From Pseudomonadota bacterium (GTDB taxonomy: Bacteria > Desulfobacterota > Desulfovibrionia > Desulfovibrionales > Desulfovibrionaceae), in contig JAHIUD010000058.1 in NCBI GenBank assembly GCA_018817515.1, positions 1 through 43,373 on the forward strand: a stretch of 43,373 bases of DNA, in the 5' to 3' direction. Of the stretch, positions 6,603 to 14,573 are shown piece by piece; positions within the stretch are counted from its first letter, which is position 1; the number at the start of each line of letters is the position of its first letter. The position numbers were made by a program, and so were the translations under genes. The notes under the pieces were generated by a model. It was not told the DNA's origin. It worked only from the letters and a program-made list of their open reading frames with translations, and did no database searches.

Positions 6603-8957
6603 CTAGACCGCAGCGCTCTCTGCCAGGGCCTCGGGCTCGGCGCAAGTGGCCTGCTCGGCCTGGCCGCCTGCGTCATGCTCGCTGCCCAGCGGCTGCCTGC
6701 GGTCCCAGGCGTAGACGTTGCCGGGTATGGACTTGGCGTATTTCTTCACATAGGCGGCGCGCTCGCCTATCTCCAGCAGGTTGCAGGGCCCGCCGATCTC
6801 CATGATGCCGATGCTGAGGGACACCAGCGGATAGGTGCGCTCCACGCCGTCGCGGCCATTGGCCAGCACCTCGCCGCGCACGCGGTCCTCCAGGCAGTAG
6901 CAGCCCCGGATGAGCCTTTTAAAGCTGCGTGTGGTGGCCTTGCAGATGCGTTCCACATGCTCCGGCCTGCACACCAGCACGAAGTCGTCGCCGCCGATGT
7001 GGAAGAGCTTGGCCGTGGCGTCGCCGTGGCGGCGCACGCTGTGGTCCAGGATGTCTGCGGCCAGCTTGATGACCCGGTCGCCGTTCTTGAACCCGTAAGT
7101 GTCGTTGTAGACCTTGAAGTTGTCCAGGTCGGCGTAGGCCATGGAGAAGCGCTTGCCCGAGGCGATGCTGGCCTCCACCTCCTGTTCCAGGGTCACGTTG
7201 CCGGGCAGGCCGGTGAGCGGGTTTGTGCCCTTGGCCATCTCCACCTGCACGCTGGCCAGGGTGTTCAAGAGGCGCTGCACCGTGACGATGCCCAGCACAT
7301 GTCCCTGGCGCGTGACGATGACGTCATCGTAGGCCTTGATCTTTTCGCGCTGCATGGCCGCCTTGGCCGTCTGCTCCACGGGGGTGGCCTCGTCCACGAT
7401 GAGCGGTCCGCGGTCCATGATGGCCTCTACCGGGCGCTTGGCGTACAGGGCCGAGCCGAACTGCCCGGAAAGCTGGCGGTTGAGCTGGTACTCCATGACC
7501 AGGCCGATGGGCCGGTGGCCGTCGACCACCACGATGCTGGCGTGCTGGCGGGAGGTCTCAAAGCAGTGCTGGGCGTCGGGCACGAGCATTCCGGCCGGAC
7601 GCACCTGGGCGGCCTCCACCAGGTTGCCGATGGGCATGAGGCAGGAGGTGGTCAGCCTGGTCTGCTCCTGCTGGCTGCGCAGGTAGGTGGTGTCCAGCGA
7701 CAGGGGAGGCTTGGGCGAGGCCGGCCTGGCCAGGTAGAAGCCCTGGCCGTAGTGCACCCCGATGTCTACCAGGCAGGCCGCCTGGGACTGTGATTCGATG
7801 CCCTCGGCGATGATCTTGGAGCCGATCTTGTCGGCGAAGGTGACCAGGGTCTCGATGAGGGCGCGTTTCACCGGGTCCTTGTCGATGCCCTGGATGAGGC
7901 TCATGTCGATCTTGATGAACTCCGGGCGGATCTGGGCGATGGAGGTGAGGCCCGAGTATCCGGCGCCGGCGTCGTCCACGGCCACCAGGTAGCCCTGGCT
8001 GCGGTAGTGGTCCAGCGTGCGGTGGAACAGGGCGAACTCGGTGATGCTGTGGCGCTCGGTGATCTCGAAGACGATGTTCTGCGGGGTCAGGCCCGCGGCC
8101 TGGAGCAGCTCCAGGGTCATGCCGTGGGTGAACTCCGGGTCGGCCATGGTCTTGGGGTGGATGTTCAAGAAGAGCTTCTGCCCAGGGCCAATGGCCCCGA
8201 AGCTGCTGATGGCCTTCTCTCGGCACAGGCGCTCCAGGGCGAAGAGCTTGCCGCTCTGCTCGGCGAAGTCAAATAGCATGGCCGGGGAGTGGAAGGTGGT
8301 GCCCTCGGGGCCGCGCGTCAGCGCCTCCCAGGCCAGGATGGTACCGGTGGTGAAATCGGCGATGGGCTGGAACACCGCGCGCACGTTTCTGCCGTGCAGA
8401 ATGTTGTTGAACTCCGTGGACAGGGAAAGTTGGCTCAAGTCCAGGCGCATCTTGGCGCGCAGCCGGGCCTCGTTGACGGCCTGGAAGAGCTGGGCCTCGC
8501 GGTCCTGACAGTTGGCGGCCTCGTAACGGGAGCAGCCGAAGCCCAGGTCCAGCTCGCGCCCGGCCCAACGCAGCAGGTGCAGGTTGGCCTCGCGTTGGGC
8601 TGAGAGCTTGATCTCGTAGGCCGCGTCGTGCTGGACGGTGGTGCCGCCGCCCTGCGTCGGCCAGCCCAGCAGATATTCGCCGGGCTCGAGCGTCATGCAG
8701 AAGGGGGTGACGTGGAGCCGTTCGTACACGGCGCGCTTGAGCACGTTGGTCAGCTGGGATTCGACCTCCTGCGAAAGCTCCTTGCCGTAGAGTTCGCGCA
8801 AGAGCGGGAAGTCGCGCACGTTGATGAGCAGGATGTCGAAGTCCTGGCCGGTGCGCACCAGCTCCCGCAAGCGGTTGGCGGGCAGCTCCGGCCTTGACGC
8901 ATCGGTGGCGAACGCCTGCCTGCCGTTGCGGAGTTTGTGCATGATGGTGCTTATCAT
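6603..8957 (-). CDS. EAL-CBS-GGDEF c-di-GMP turnover protein
   Basis: A 784-residue cytoplasmic protein without membrane segments. An N-terminal region of about 180 residues with no clear motif is followed by an EAL phosphodiesterase domain (about 182-430). That domain has intact EAL at 211-213 and the expected metal and catalytic blocks: NIHPKTM, FEITER, VDDAGAGYSG, KIDMSLI, AEGIES and GQGFYLARP. Two CBS domains (about 440-570) could bind adenine nucleotides. The C-terminal GGDEF-type domain (about 590-760) has NPLTGLPGN and a GGDDF signature. GGDDF may or may not be active. The RHGD that could be an inhibitory site is 8 instead of 5 residues before it, so product inhibition is unlikely. I start at the ATG at 8957; a second ATG at 8942 is possible. 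It probably degrades c-di-GMP under CBS control. Confidence 0.85.
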   Translation of the reverse strand: MISTIMHKLRNGRQAFATDASRPELPANRLRELVRTGQDFDILLINVRDFPLLRELYGKELSQEVESQLTNVLKRAVYERLHVTPFCMTLEPGEYLLGWPTQGGGTTVQHDAAYEIKLSAQREANLHLLRWAGRELDLGFGCSRYEAANCQDREAQLFQAVNEARLRAKMRLDLSQLSLSTEFNNILHGRNVRAVFQPIADFTTGTILAWEALTRGPEGTTFHSPAMLFDFAEQSGKLFALERLCREKAISSFGAIGPGQKLFLNIHPKTMADPEFTHGMTLELLQAAGLTPQNIVFEITERHSITEFALFHRTLDHYRSQGYLVAVDDAGAGYSGLTSIAQIRPEFIKIDMSLIQGIDKDPVKRALIETLVTFADKIGSKIIAEGIESQSQAACLVDIGVHYGQGFYLARPASPKPPLSLDTTYLRSQQEQTRLTTSCLMPIGNLVEAAQVRPAGMLVPDAQHCFETSRQHASIVVVDGHRPIGLVMEYQLNRQLSGQFGSALYAKRPVEAIMDRGPLIVDEATPVEQTAKAAMQREKIKAYDDVIVTRQGHVLGIVTVQRLLNTLASVQVEMAKGTNPLTGLPGNVTLEQEVEASIASGKRFSMAYADLDNFKVYNDTYGFKNGDRVIKLAADILDHSVRRHGDATAKLFHIGGDDFVLVCRPEHVERICKATTRSFKRLIRGCYCLEDRVRGEVLANGRDGVERTYPLVSLSIGIMEIGGPCNLLEIGERAAYVKKYAKSIPGNVYAWDRRQPLGSEHDAGGQAEQATCAEPEALAESAAV

Positions 8958-9324
8958 TTTGGGCCTATGAGTCCTTGGTGGGGTTGTGGCGGGGACGAAG
9001 CGCGCCCGCGTCTGGACGTGAAAGTAGTGTGGCGCGGCAACGGTCAGGTGACGCGCGCGTGACAGACTGGTGAGGATTCGTCTGCGGACTACGCAAAAAA
9101 CGCCAGGAAGACGCGTGTTCTTCCGGGCGGTATTTGTGGAGGCGGATTTACGTCCGCCAGGATGGTGCAAATGTATGCGGCTCAGGAGGGCGAAATCATC
9201 ACGCGGCACGGCATGGAATTTCCAAAATGCCGATGGTGTTGCGTTCTGATGATGAATCCGCCCTGGCCTCAGCCTGCATGCAGGCGGAACTCCTCACCAG
9301 TTGGTGCGCGGCTGTTGTCTCAGC
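8958..9324. other. Gene-free stretch of 367 bases
   Basis: I see no believable gene here. It holds a 6-bp hairpin with arms GGCGGA (9141-9146) and TCCGCC (9153-9158), and a perfect 14-bp palindrome GCCTGCATGCAGGC at 9272-9285. The promoter of the EAL-CBS-GGDEF gene must lie in its left part, but no good -35/-10 pair stands out. Confidence 0.5.
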
Positions 9325-10071
9325 TCACCGCGACATGAGCGCGAATACGCCCCAGCCCAGGTATTCACGGGTGTAGGTGGCGTAGCGTTCGGCCGCCGAG
9401 GTCAGTTCTGTTCGAACTTCTTTGGCGAAGTCATCGTCGGAATTCGTTTCAAGCCATCGGCGCATGGTGAGCCATTTGGCTGCCTCGTATCTGTCCCAGC
9501 TGTCCTGGTCTGCCAGGACCATTTCCACGACATCGTAGCCGAGGCTGTCAAAAGAGGCGAGAAGGTCTGGCAGCAAATGATAGTCCGAGATGGAACCGGC
9601 GCGGCATCCCTGGGCGACCTCATCTGTCGGCGGCAAGCGCAGCCAGTATGGTTCGCCGATGAGGATGATCCCCCCCGTGCGGAGGCTCTTCGCCAGAAGC
9701 TCGATGCTGCCGGCGACACCCCCGCCGATCCACGTGGCGCCAAGACAGGCCGCCACATCGGCCTTTTCGTTGGCGACATAACCGGCAGCGTCTCCGTGGA
9801 TGAACTCGACCCGATCGGCGACGCCCAGTTCAACAGCGCGGAGTTTCGCCTGTTCGGCGAACAACTGGCTCATGTCGATGCCCGTGCCGCGGATGCCTTG
9901 ATCGCGCGCCCAGGTGCACAGCATCTCGCCCGAACCGCTGCCGAGGTCGAGCACGCGGGTCTCCGGCTCAAGACGCAATGCCGCGCCGAGGGTGGCGAGT
10001 TTGTCTTGCGATAACGGGTTATGGATGCGATGAGCGCTTTCGGTAATGTTGAATATCCGTGGAATGTCCAT
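9325..10071 (-). CDS. Class I SAM-dependent methyltransferase
   Basis: A 248-residue Rossmann-fold methyltransferase. Motif I is LDLGSGSG (41-48), followed by GTGIDMSQLFAEQAKLRA (motif II acidic region) and FIHGDAAGY with CLGATWIGGG around motif IV. The fold resembles the UbiE/CmoA-like small-molecule methyltransferases, but the substrate cannot be told. I start at the ATG at 10071 because GGGGAG lies 7 bases upstream of it; an in-frame ATG at 10092 has no such site. Codons look less GC-biased than in the neighbours, which may mean transfer, but I could not measure this. It has no evident operon partner. The gap to the next minus-strand gene upstream is 78 bases and holds a small hairpin (10097-10129). 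Confidence 0.75.
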   Translation of the reverse strand: MDIPRIFNITESAHRIHNPLSQDKLATLGAALRLEPETRVLDLGSGSGEMLCTWARDQGIRGTGIDMSQLFAEQAKLRAVELGVADRVEFIHGDAAGYVANEKADVAACLGATWIGGGVAGSIELLAKSLRTGGIILIGEPYWLRLPPTDEVAQGCRAGSISDYHLLPDLLASFDSLGYDVVEMVLADQDSWDRYEAAKWLTMRRWLETNSDDDFAKEVRTELTSAAERYATYTREYLGWGVFALMSR

Positions 10072-10149
10072 GCTGAAGCTCCCCGGCTGCATCTCGTTGC
10101 GCCTCGGCTCCGCGATAGATGAGGCGCAGTACGGGCGGCTGCCCGCGCG

Positions 10150-12396
10150 TTAGCGGTAGTACAGGTTGCGTCCGCCCATGGTCAGGAAGGCCTGGTGCAG
10201 GTTGGCCCGGATGTCGCGGCGGTCCCAGATGTCCTGGATGTGCCCGCGTGACAGGGCCTTGTACGCGCTGTGATAGTCGGGCGGGATGTCCATGCCCGTG
10301 GTCTCGCGGATGACGCCGGGTCCGGCGAAGCCGATGCGCGCGCTGCGCACGGCGTACTGGTAGGGCGAGCAGCCCAGGAAGCTGGCCACGGGACCGGCGT
10401 AGGAGTTGGTGTCGTAGAGCACGATGTACAGGCCGCCTTCCTCGATGTAGCGGCGCACGGCCAGCGTCACGCGCGGCATCTGGATCAGGCCGTTGACGCC
10501 CTCCTGGATGCGGATGCCCGCGGTGCCGTGCACATAGGCCAGGAAGGGCTGGTGGCGCTTGCGTGCCAGGTCCAGCGCGCGGATGAACTTTTCGCCTTCT
10601 GCCGAGCCCACGCTGCCGCCCCGGAAGTCGGCCACGAGCATGGCGCAGGTCAGGCGCAGGCCCAGGATGCTGGCATTGAAGGTCACGCAGGAGGACTGCA
10701 GGTGGGTCTTCTCCTTGGCCTGCTTGATGCGCTCGTCGAACTTGGGGAAGCCCGTGGGGTTGCCTGCGGCGATGGACTGGTTGAACTCGCGCACGCTGCC
10801 GCGGTCGAACACGTTGGCCATGTACCACTTGTACTCCATGGGGAAGTGGTAGCCACAGTTGGGGCACACGCCGCCAAACTCGCCGAACAGGTCGCGCGCC
10901 CAGATGTCCAGGCAGCCGCGTTCGGCGGCGTGCGGACAGGTCAACTCGCGATCTTCCAGAGACTTGGGGCTGATGTAGTTGGTCTCGTTGGTGCGCGCGT
11001 CGCAGGCGGGCTCGGAGAGGCTGGTCAGGGCCTTCTCGTTGCCCCGGCCGAGCTGGAGCAGGCCCAGCTTCTCCAGGGCCTGGCAGGTGAGGCGGTCCAT
11101 GCGGCTGGTGACCACGTGGATCTCGTCGGTGACGTCCGTGGCCACGCGCAGAATCTTCTTCTGGTAGCGTTTGATGATTTCGTAGCGCAGCGTCGTGTAG
11201 ATGGAGTAGTAGAACTCCATGTGCTTGGCCGCCAGCTTCTCCAGGATGCCGCGCTTGTCGATGTATGCGTGGCGGGCCATGCGCCGGTACTTCTGGTAGC
11301 GCTTCCAGACCAGCTCTTCGCGGGCCTTGGGGTTGAGCTCCCAGCGGATGAGCACGTCCTCGACGTTTTCCGGCTTGTGGGCGCGGCGGCGGGCCAGCTT
11401 GCGCAGCACGCTCACGCCCTGAACCGAGAGCACGACCTCGTCGGTGGCGCGGATGACGTCCGCACGCAGCCTTTTGAAGAAGTCGAAATGTTCGTTGCGC
11501 GCGCCCAGGGGCGGCTCCTCGATGATGGAGTCGATGTAGCCGTTCTTCAGATTGTCCTGGGCGGTGATCATCTGGTGCTTGGCGCACTTCTCGATGAGCT
11601 CTGGGGTGGCGCGCATCTGGCCGAAGACCTTGCCCTCGATGGCCGCTGCACCCTCGGGGGAGATGACCGAGTAGTAGCCGTGGGAGAACATCAGGCGCTG
11701 GTCGGCCAGGGCGATGGCCTCGGCCCCGCCGCTGCCGCCCTCGGAGAACACGGCCACGATGGGCACGTCGAGCCCGGCCATTTCGTAGATGTTCTCGGCT
11801 ATCTGCTGGGCCGCGCCCGGGTAGTCCTCGATGGGGTAGGAGCCCGGCGTGGACACGTAGGCGTGGATGGGGATGTTCTCCAGCGCGGCGACCTTCATGT
11901 ACTTCAAGGCCTTGGCATTGCCCCAGGGCTTGATGGAGCCGCCGTTGCGGAACTCCTGGCCGTGGCCCTTTTCCTGGCCCACGACCATGACCGAGTGGTG
12001 GATGACGCGCTTGCCCACGCGGCGGGTGATGTACGCCCGCGCGATGAGCATGCCGGGGTCGATGGAGACCTCGTCGCGCCCGCCGATTTCGGTGTAGTTG
12101 TCGTAGACGTTCTCCAGGATGTCCTTCAGGCACACGCGCTGCGGGTGGCGCACCACGCGCACCTTGTCCATGGGCGTGAGCAGGTGGTCGAGGTCCTCCT
12201 CCAGCACGGAGAGGCGCCGCGAGATGTCCGCGATCTTGTCCAGGGCGACGTCAATGTCCAGGCTGTCGAGCCTGGGCGCAAGGTCGCTGATGTCCTGGCC
12301 GATGGCCTCCAGGCGTTCGCTGGTTCTGGGCACCATGATGTCGCGGGCGTAGGCCACGCGCTGCGAGAGAGTGTCGAGATTTTTTTCGATATCCAT
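10150..12396 (-). CDS. Acetyl-CoA carboxylase carboxyltransferase, AccA-AccD fusion
   Basis: A 748-residue fusion of the two carboxyltransferase halves in the order alpha then beta. The AccA-like half (about 80-330) contains GGSGGAEAIALADQRLM and HGYYSVISPEGAAAIEGK, the alpha-subunit signature. The AccD-like half (about 480-748) has a cysteine cluster (CPHAAERGC then CPNCGYHFP) and the crotonase-fold blocks VADFRGGSVGSAEGEK and GGLYIVLYDTNSYAGPVASF. The first pair of the zinc finger is C-x7-C rather than the usual C-x2-C. An N-terminal coiled-coil-like stretch (1-75) is extra. The enzyme class transfers CO2 from carboxybiotin to an acyl-CoA. The biotin carboxylase gene lies 20 bases upstream on the same strand. 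Acetyl-CoA is the likely but unproven substrate; another acyl-CoA is possible. Confidence 0.85.
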   Translation of the reverse strand: MDIEKNLDTLSQRVAYARDIMVPRTSERLEAIGQDISDLAPRLDSLDIDVALDKIADISRRLSVLEEDLDHLLTPMDKVRVVRHPQRVCLKDILENVYDNYTEIGGRDEVSIDPGMLIARAYITRRVGKRVIHHSVMVVGQEKGHGQEFRNGGSIKPWGNAKALKYMKVAALENIPIHAYVSTPGSYPIEDYPGAAQQIAENIYEMAGLDVPIVAVFSEGGSGGAEAIALADQRLMFSHGYYSVISPEGAAAIEGKVFGQMRATPELIEKCAKHQMITAQDNLKNGYIDSIIEEPPLGARNEHFDFFKRLRADVIRATDEVVLSVQGVSVLRKLARRRAHKPENVEDVLIRWELNPKAREELVWKRYQKYRRMARHAYIDKRGILEKLAAKHMEFYYSIYTTLRYEIIKRYQKKILRVATDVTDEIHVVTSRMDRLTCQALEKLGLLQLGRGNEKALTSLSEPACDARTNETNYISPKSLEDRELTCPHAAERGCLDIWARDLFGEFGGVCPNCGYHFPMEYKWYMANVFDRGSVREFNQSIAAGNPTGFPKFDERIKQAKEKTHLQSSCVTFNASILGLRLTCAMLVADFRGGSVGSAEGEKFIRALDLARKRHQPFLAYVHGTAGIRIQEGVNGLIQMPRVTLAVRRYIEEGGLYIVLYDTNSYAGPVASFLGCSPYQYAVRSARIGFAGPGVIRETTGMDIPPDYHSAYKALSRGHIQDIWDRRDIRANLHQAFLTMGGRNLYYR

Positions 12397-12416
12397 AGGA
12401 TGTGTGGTCTCCGGAG

Positions 12417-13835
12417 TTAGAACTCCAGCAGGTCCTTGGTTTTCTCGCGCAGGAAGGCGATGTTGCTTTTGAGTTCCGTGCCCTGGGCATCGGCCCCGGC
12501 AAGCTTGAAGTCGTCCAGGAAGGCCAGGCCGCGGGCCTTGGCCTCGTCCAGATCCTTGCCCCAGATGATGGCCAGGGCCAGGTTGGGATCGTATTCCGTG
12601 GGGATCTGGTAGGCACGGTCCCGGGGCACGTGGGTGTGCAGCTTGAGCCAGGGCTGGTCCGTCCAGGCGATGGTCTCGATGCGGCCTGTCCAGGGGGCGA
12701 AGCGATTGAACGTGTCCTCGGCGATGATGCGGTATTCGATGCCCACGCCCTCGAAGCTGACGTCGCTTTGGCTGTAGCCCTGCGCCTCGCCCAGGCCCAG
12801 GCGGATCTGCTCGCGGATGAGGTTGACCTCGCCCTGGCCCTTAATGCGCGAGATGGCGGCGGAAACGCCGTTCTCCACCTGGATGCGCGTGTTCACTTCC
12901 ATGAGGAAGGGCTCGCCCTTGGGCGTCACGATCCATTCCCAGGTGCCCACGTTATCGTAGTTGATTTCGCGCGCGATGGAAAGGGAGTGGCGCACGATGT
13001 CGTCCATGACCTTGCGGGCGTCGAATGCGTAGCTCAGGCTCTCGGGCACGAAGCCCGGCGCGGTCTCGATGCGTTTTTGCCTGCCCGGGCTCTGCACGGA
13101 GCAGTTGCGCGTGCCGAAGTGGATGGGATCAAGCCCGCCGCGCGCGGAGACGATCTGCACTTCCAGGTGGTTGTAATTGAAGATGCGCTGCTCGATGAGC
13201 ACGCCAGGGTCGTTGAACTGGCGCTGGGAGTAGTTGCGGATGCGCCGGTAGGTCTGGCGGAAGTGGTTCATGCTGTGCACTTCGTCGATGCCCATGCCGC
13301 CGCCCCCGGCCGAGGCCTTGACCAGCACCATGGGCCGGGACACGCCCTGCTTATCCTGGTAGTCGAAAAGCTGCTGGCCGATGGTCTCGGCCTCCATCTC
13401 GTCGTAGATGGCGCGGTCGCTGCCCGGAACGGTGGGCACGCCCAGGCTTCTGGCCAGGCGCTTGGTGTTGATCTTGTCGCCCAGGTCGCGGATGACGCGC
13501 CAGGAGGGTCCGATGAACATCATGGGCCGGGAGCGCTCCACCACGCGGCGGGCGAAGCGGTAGTTCTCCGAGAAGAATCCGTAGCCCGGATGCACAGCCG
13601 TGGCGCCGGTGGCGTCGGCTGCGGCGAGGATGTCGCCCGCGTCCAGGTAGTTCTGGATGCGCACAAGCGCCTCTTCCCCGCCCAGGCTTCTGGCCAGGGA
13701 GACGTGGCCGGAGTCGGCGTCTTCCTTTGTATACACGCAGACAAAGCCGACGCCCAGATCGGCGCAGGCCTGCATGATGCGCACGGCGATCTCGCCCCGG
13801 TTGGCTATGAGTACCTTTTGCTTGTCCCTGGTCAC
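12417..13835 (-). CDS. Biotin carboxylase subunit (AccC-like)
   Basis: A 472-residue ATP-grasp enzyme that carboxylates biotin with bicarbonate and ATP, feeding the carboxyltransferase next door. The N-terminal domain starts KVLIANRGEIAVRI, and the ATP-binding loop KASAGGGGMGI and the RNCSVQ block are present. The metal and catalytic block reads MEVNTRIQVEN, where most AccC proteins have IQVEH. The catalytic E, N, R, Q, V and E are kept, so activity is expected. No biotin-carrier domain is attached, and none is encoded nearby, so the partner BCCP must come from elsewhere. The start is GTG at 13835 with GAGGGA upstream. It forms a two-gene unit with the AccA-AccD fusion. Confidence 0.88.
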   Translation of the reverse strand: MTRDKQKVLIANRGEIAVRIMQACADLGVGFVCVYTKEDADSGHVSLARSLGGEEALVRIQNYLDAGDILAAADATGATAVHPGYGFFSENYRFARRVVERSRPMMFIGPSWRVIRDLGDKINTKRLARSLGVPTVPGSDRAIYDEMEAETIGQQLFDYQDKQGVSRPMVLVKASAGGGGMGIDEVHSMNHFRQTYRRIRNYSQRQFNDPGVLIEQRIFNYNHLEVQIVSARGGLDPIHFGTRNCSVQSPGRQKRIETAPGFVPESLSYAFDARKVMDDIVRHSLSIAREINYDNVGTWEWIVTPKGEPFLMEVNTRIQVENGVSAAISRIKGQGEVNLIREQIRLGLGEAQGYSQSDVSFEGVGIEYRIIAEDTFNRFAPWTGRIETIAWTDQPWLKLHTHVPRDRAYQIPTEYDPNLALAIIWGKDLDEAKARGLAFLDDFKLAGADAQGTELKSNIAFLREKTKDLLEF

Positions 13836-13949
13836 GTGCTTTTGTTCCCTCGCTATTGTGGCGGCAGTTGCACAGCGCCTTTAGCCGTTCTTGGGCGCAT
13901 TGGCAAGTCGGGGGAGACTGGGCGGCTCATGGCCCGGCGGCTGGGGGGG

Positions 13950-13981
13950 AAAAGAAAAACCCCGCCCGGTGAGGGGCGGGG
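13950..13981 (-). terminator. Intrinsic terminator of the small repeat-protein gene
   Basis: An 8-bp perfect stem (13960-13967 with 13974-13981, 6-base loop) is followed on the minus strand by a T-rich tract (plus-strand 13950-13959 is A-rich). It ends the 14019-14381 gene before accC begins. Confidence 0.85.
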
Positions 13982-14018
13982 CCTTCGGCGTTGGCGTCAT
14001 CCCGGGCGGTTTCGGCGG

Positions 14019-14381
14019 TCAAATCTTGATGTTGGTGAGCGCCCCGATTTCGTCGGCATGGCCGCCGAGGACGCTTTTCTGGAAGTCATAGCTTTGGGCC
14101 ATGCCGCTGTCATGGCCTTGTCCTGAATTCATGTAGTCCAGGGTCTTTGAGACCACCGCAGCCCCGAAGGTCTGTTTGTCCATGGGTGCGGCGTCCGTGC
14201 CGGACGAGCCCTGGCCGTTTAGGTAGTCCATTGTTTTTGTGACCACGGCAGCCCCGAAGGTCTGTTTGTCCATGGGGGCGGACTCCTGCGCCCGCAAGCT
14301 CTGCGCCAGGGCAAAGGAATCGTTTCCGGTGCTCTGGTTCTGGGTTTGGATCGAGTACCCGCCGATGGGCTCAATTGTCAT
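14019..14381 (-). CDS. Small protein with two internal repeats, probably motility-linked
   Basis: A 120-residue protein without signal peptide or membrane segment. Two near-identical repeats of about 24 residues share the core APMDKQTFGAAVV followed by K-T-(M/L)-D-Y-(L/M)-N. The C-terminus ends in a short KSVLGGHADEIGALTNIKI-like tail. I do not recognise a function. The repeat core, ending in a V-x-K-T-x-D-Y-x-N helix, vaguely recalls the YjfB-type putative motility proteins, but this is a weak impression. A sigma-28 promoter directly upstream supports a link to flagella or chemotaxis. I start at the ATG at 14381, which follows AAGGGGG; an upstream in-frame start at 14408 has no such site. 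It is a single-gene unit with its own promoter and terminator. Confidence 0.7.
   Translation of the reverse strand: MTIEPIGGYSIQTQNQSTGNDSFALAQSLRAQESAPMDKQTFGAAVVTKTMDYLNGQGSSGTDAAPMDKQTFGAAVVSKTLDYMNSGQGHDSGMAQSYDFQKSVLGGHADEIGALTNIKI
14131..14281 (-). repeat. Two 61-bp direct repeats, 90-bp period, inside the small gene
   Basis: Bases 14131-14191 and 14221-14281 are near-identical over their second two-thirds (GCAGCCCCGAAGGTCTGTTT and onward) and more diverged at the start. The spacing is exactly 90 bases, so the repeat keeps the frame and gives a 30-residue protein period. Confidence 0.85.
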
Positions 14382-14429
14382 GTTTGACCCCCTTTTGGCC
14401 GAAAGCAAAGATAACGCCTTCTTCGCTTC

Positions 14430-14456
14430 CTATCGGTATTTCCTTAAAAAACTTTA
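14430..14456 (-). promoter_or_regulatory. Near-consensus sigma-28 (FliA) promoter
   Basis: On the minus strand TAAAGTTT (plus 14456-14449) is followed after exactly 11 bases by ACCGATAG (plus 14437-14430). The FliA consensus is TAAAGTTT-N11-GCCGATAA, so 14 of 16 bases match with exact spacing. Transcription would start near 14423, about 40 bases before the ATG of the small repeat-protein gene. Confidence 0.8.
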
Positions 14457-14486
14457 GGGCCGGGCAAAAAATCTTGCAGGCTATGT

Positions 14487-14514
14487 TTGACAAGTGTCGT
14501 CCCTTCGTTAATAC
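14487..14514 (+). promoter_or_regulatory. Strong sigma-70 promoter of the S1-domain gene
   Basis: Consensus TTGACA at 14487-14492 is followed after 16 bases by TAATAC at 14509-14514. It leaves a leader of about 50 bases to the ATG at 14574 and diverges from the sigma-28 promoter. Confidence 0.75.
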
Positions 14515-14573
14515 ACGCCCCAGGCGGATGCGTACCGCCAATATATTTGCGTTCAATCGCACAGGAGCAGAAG

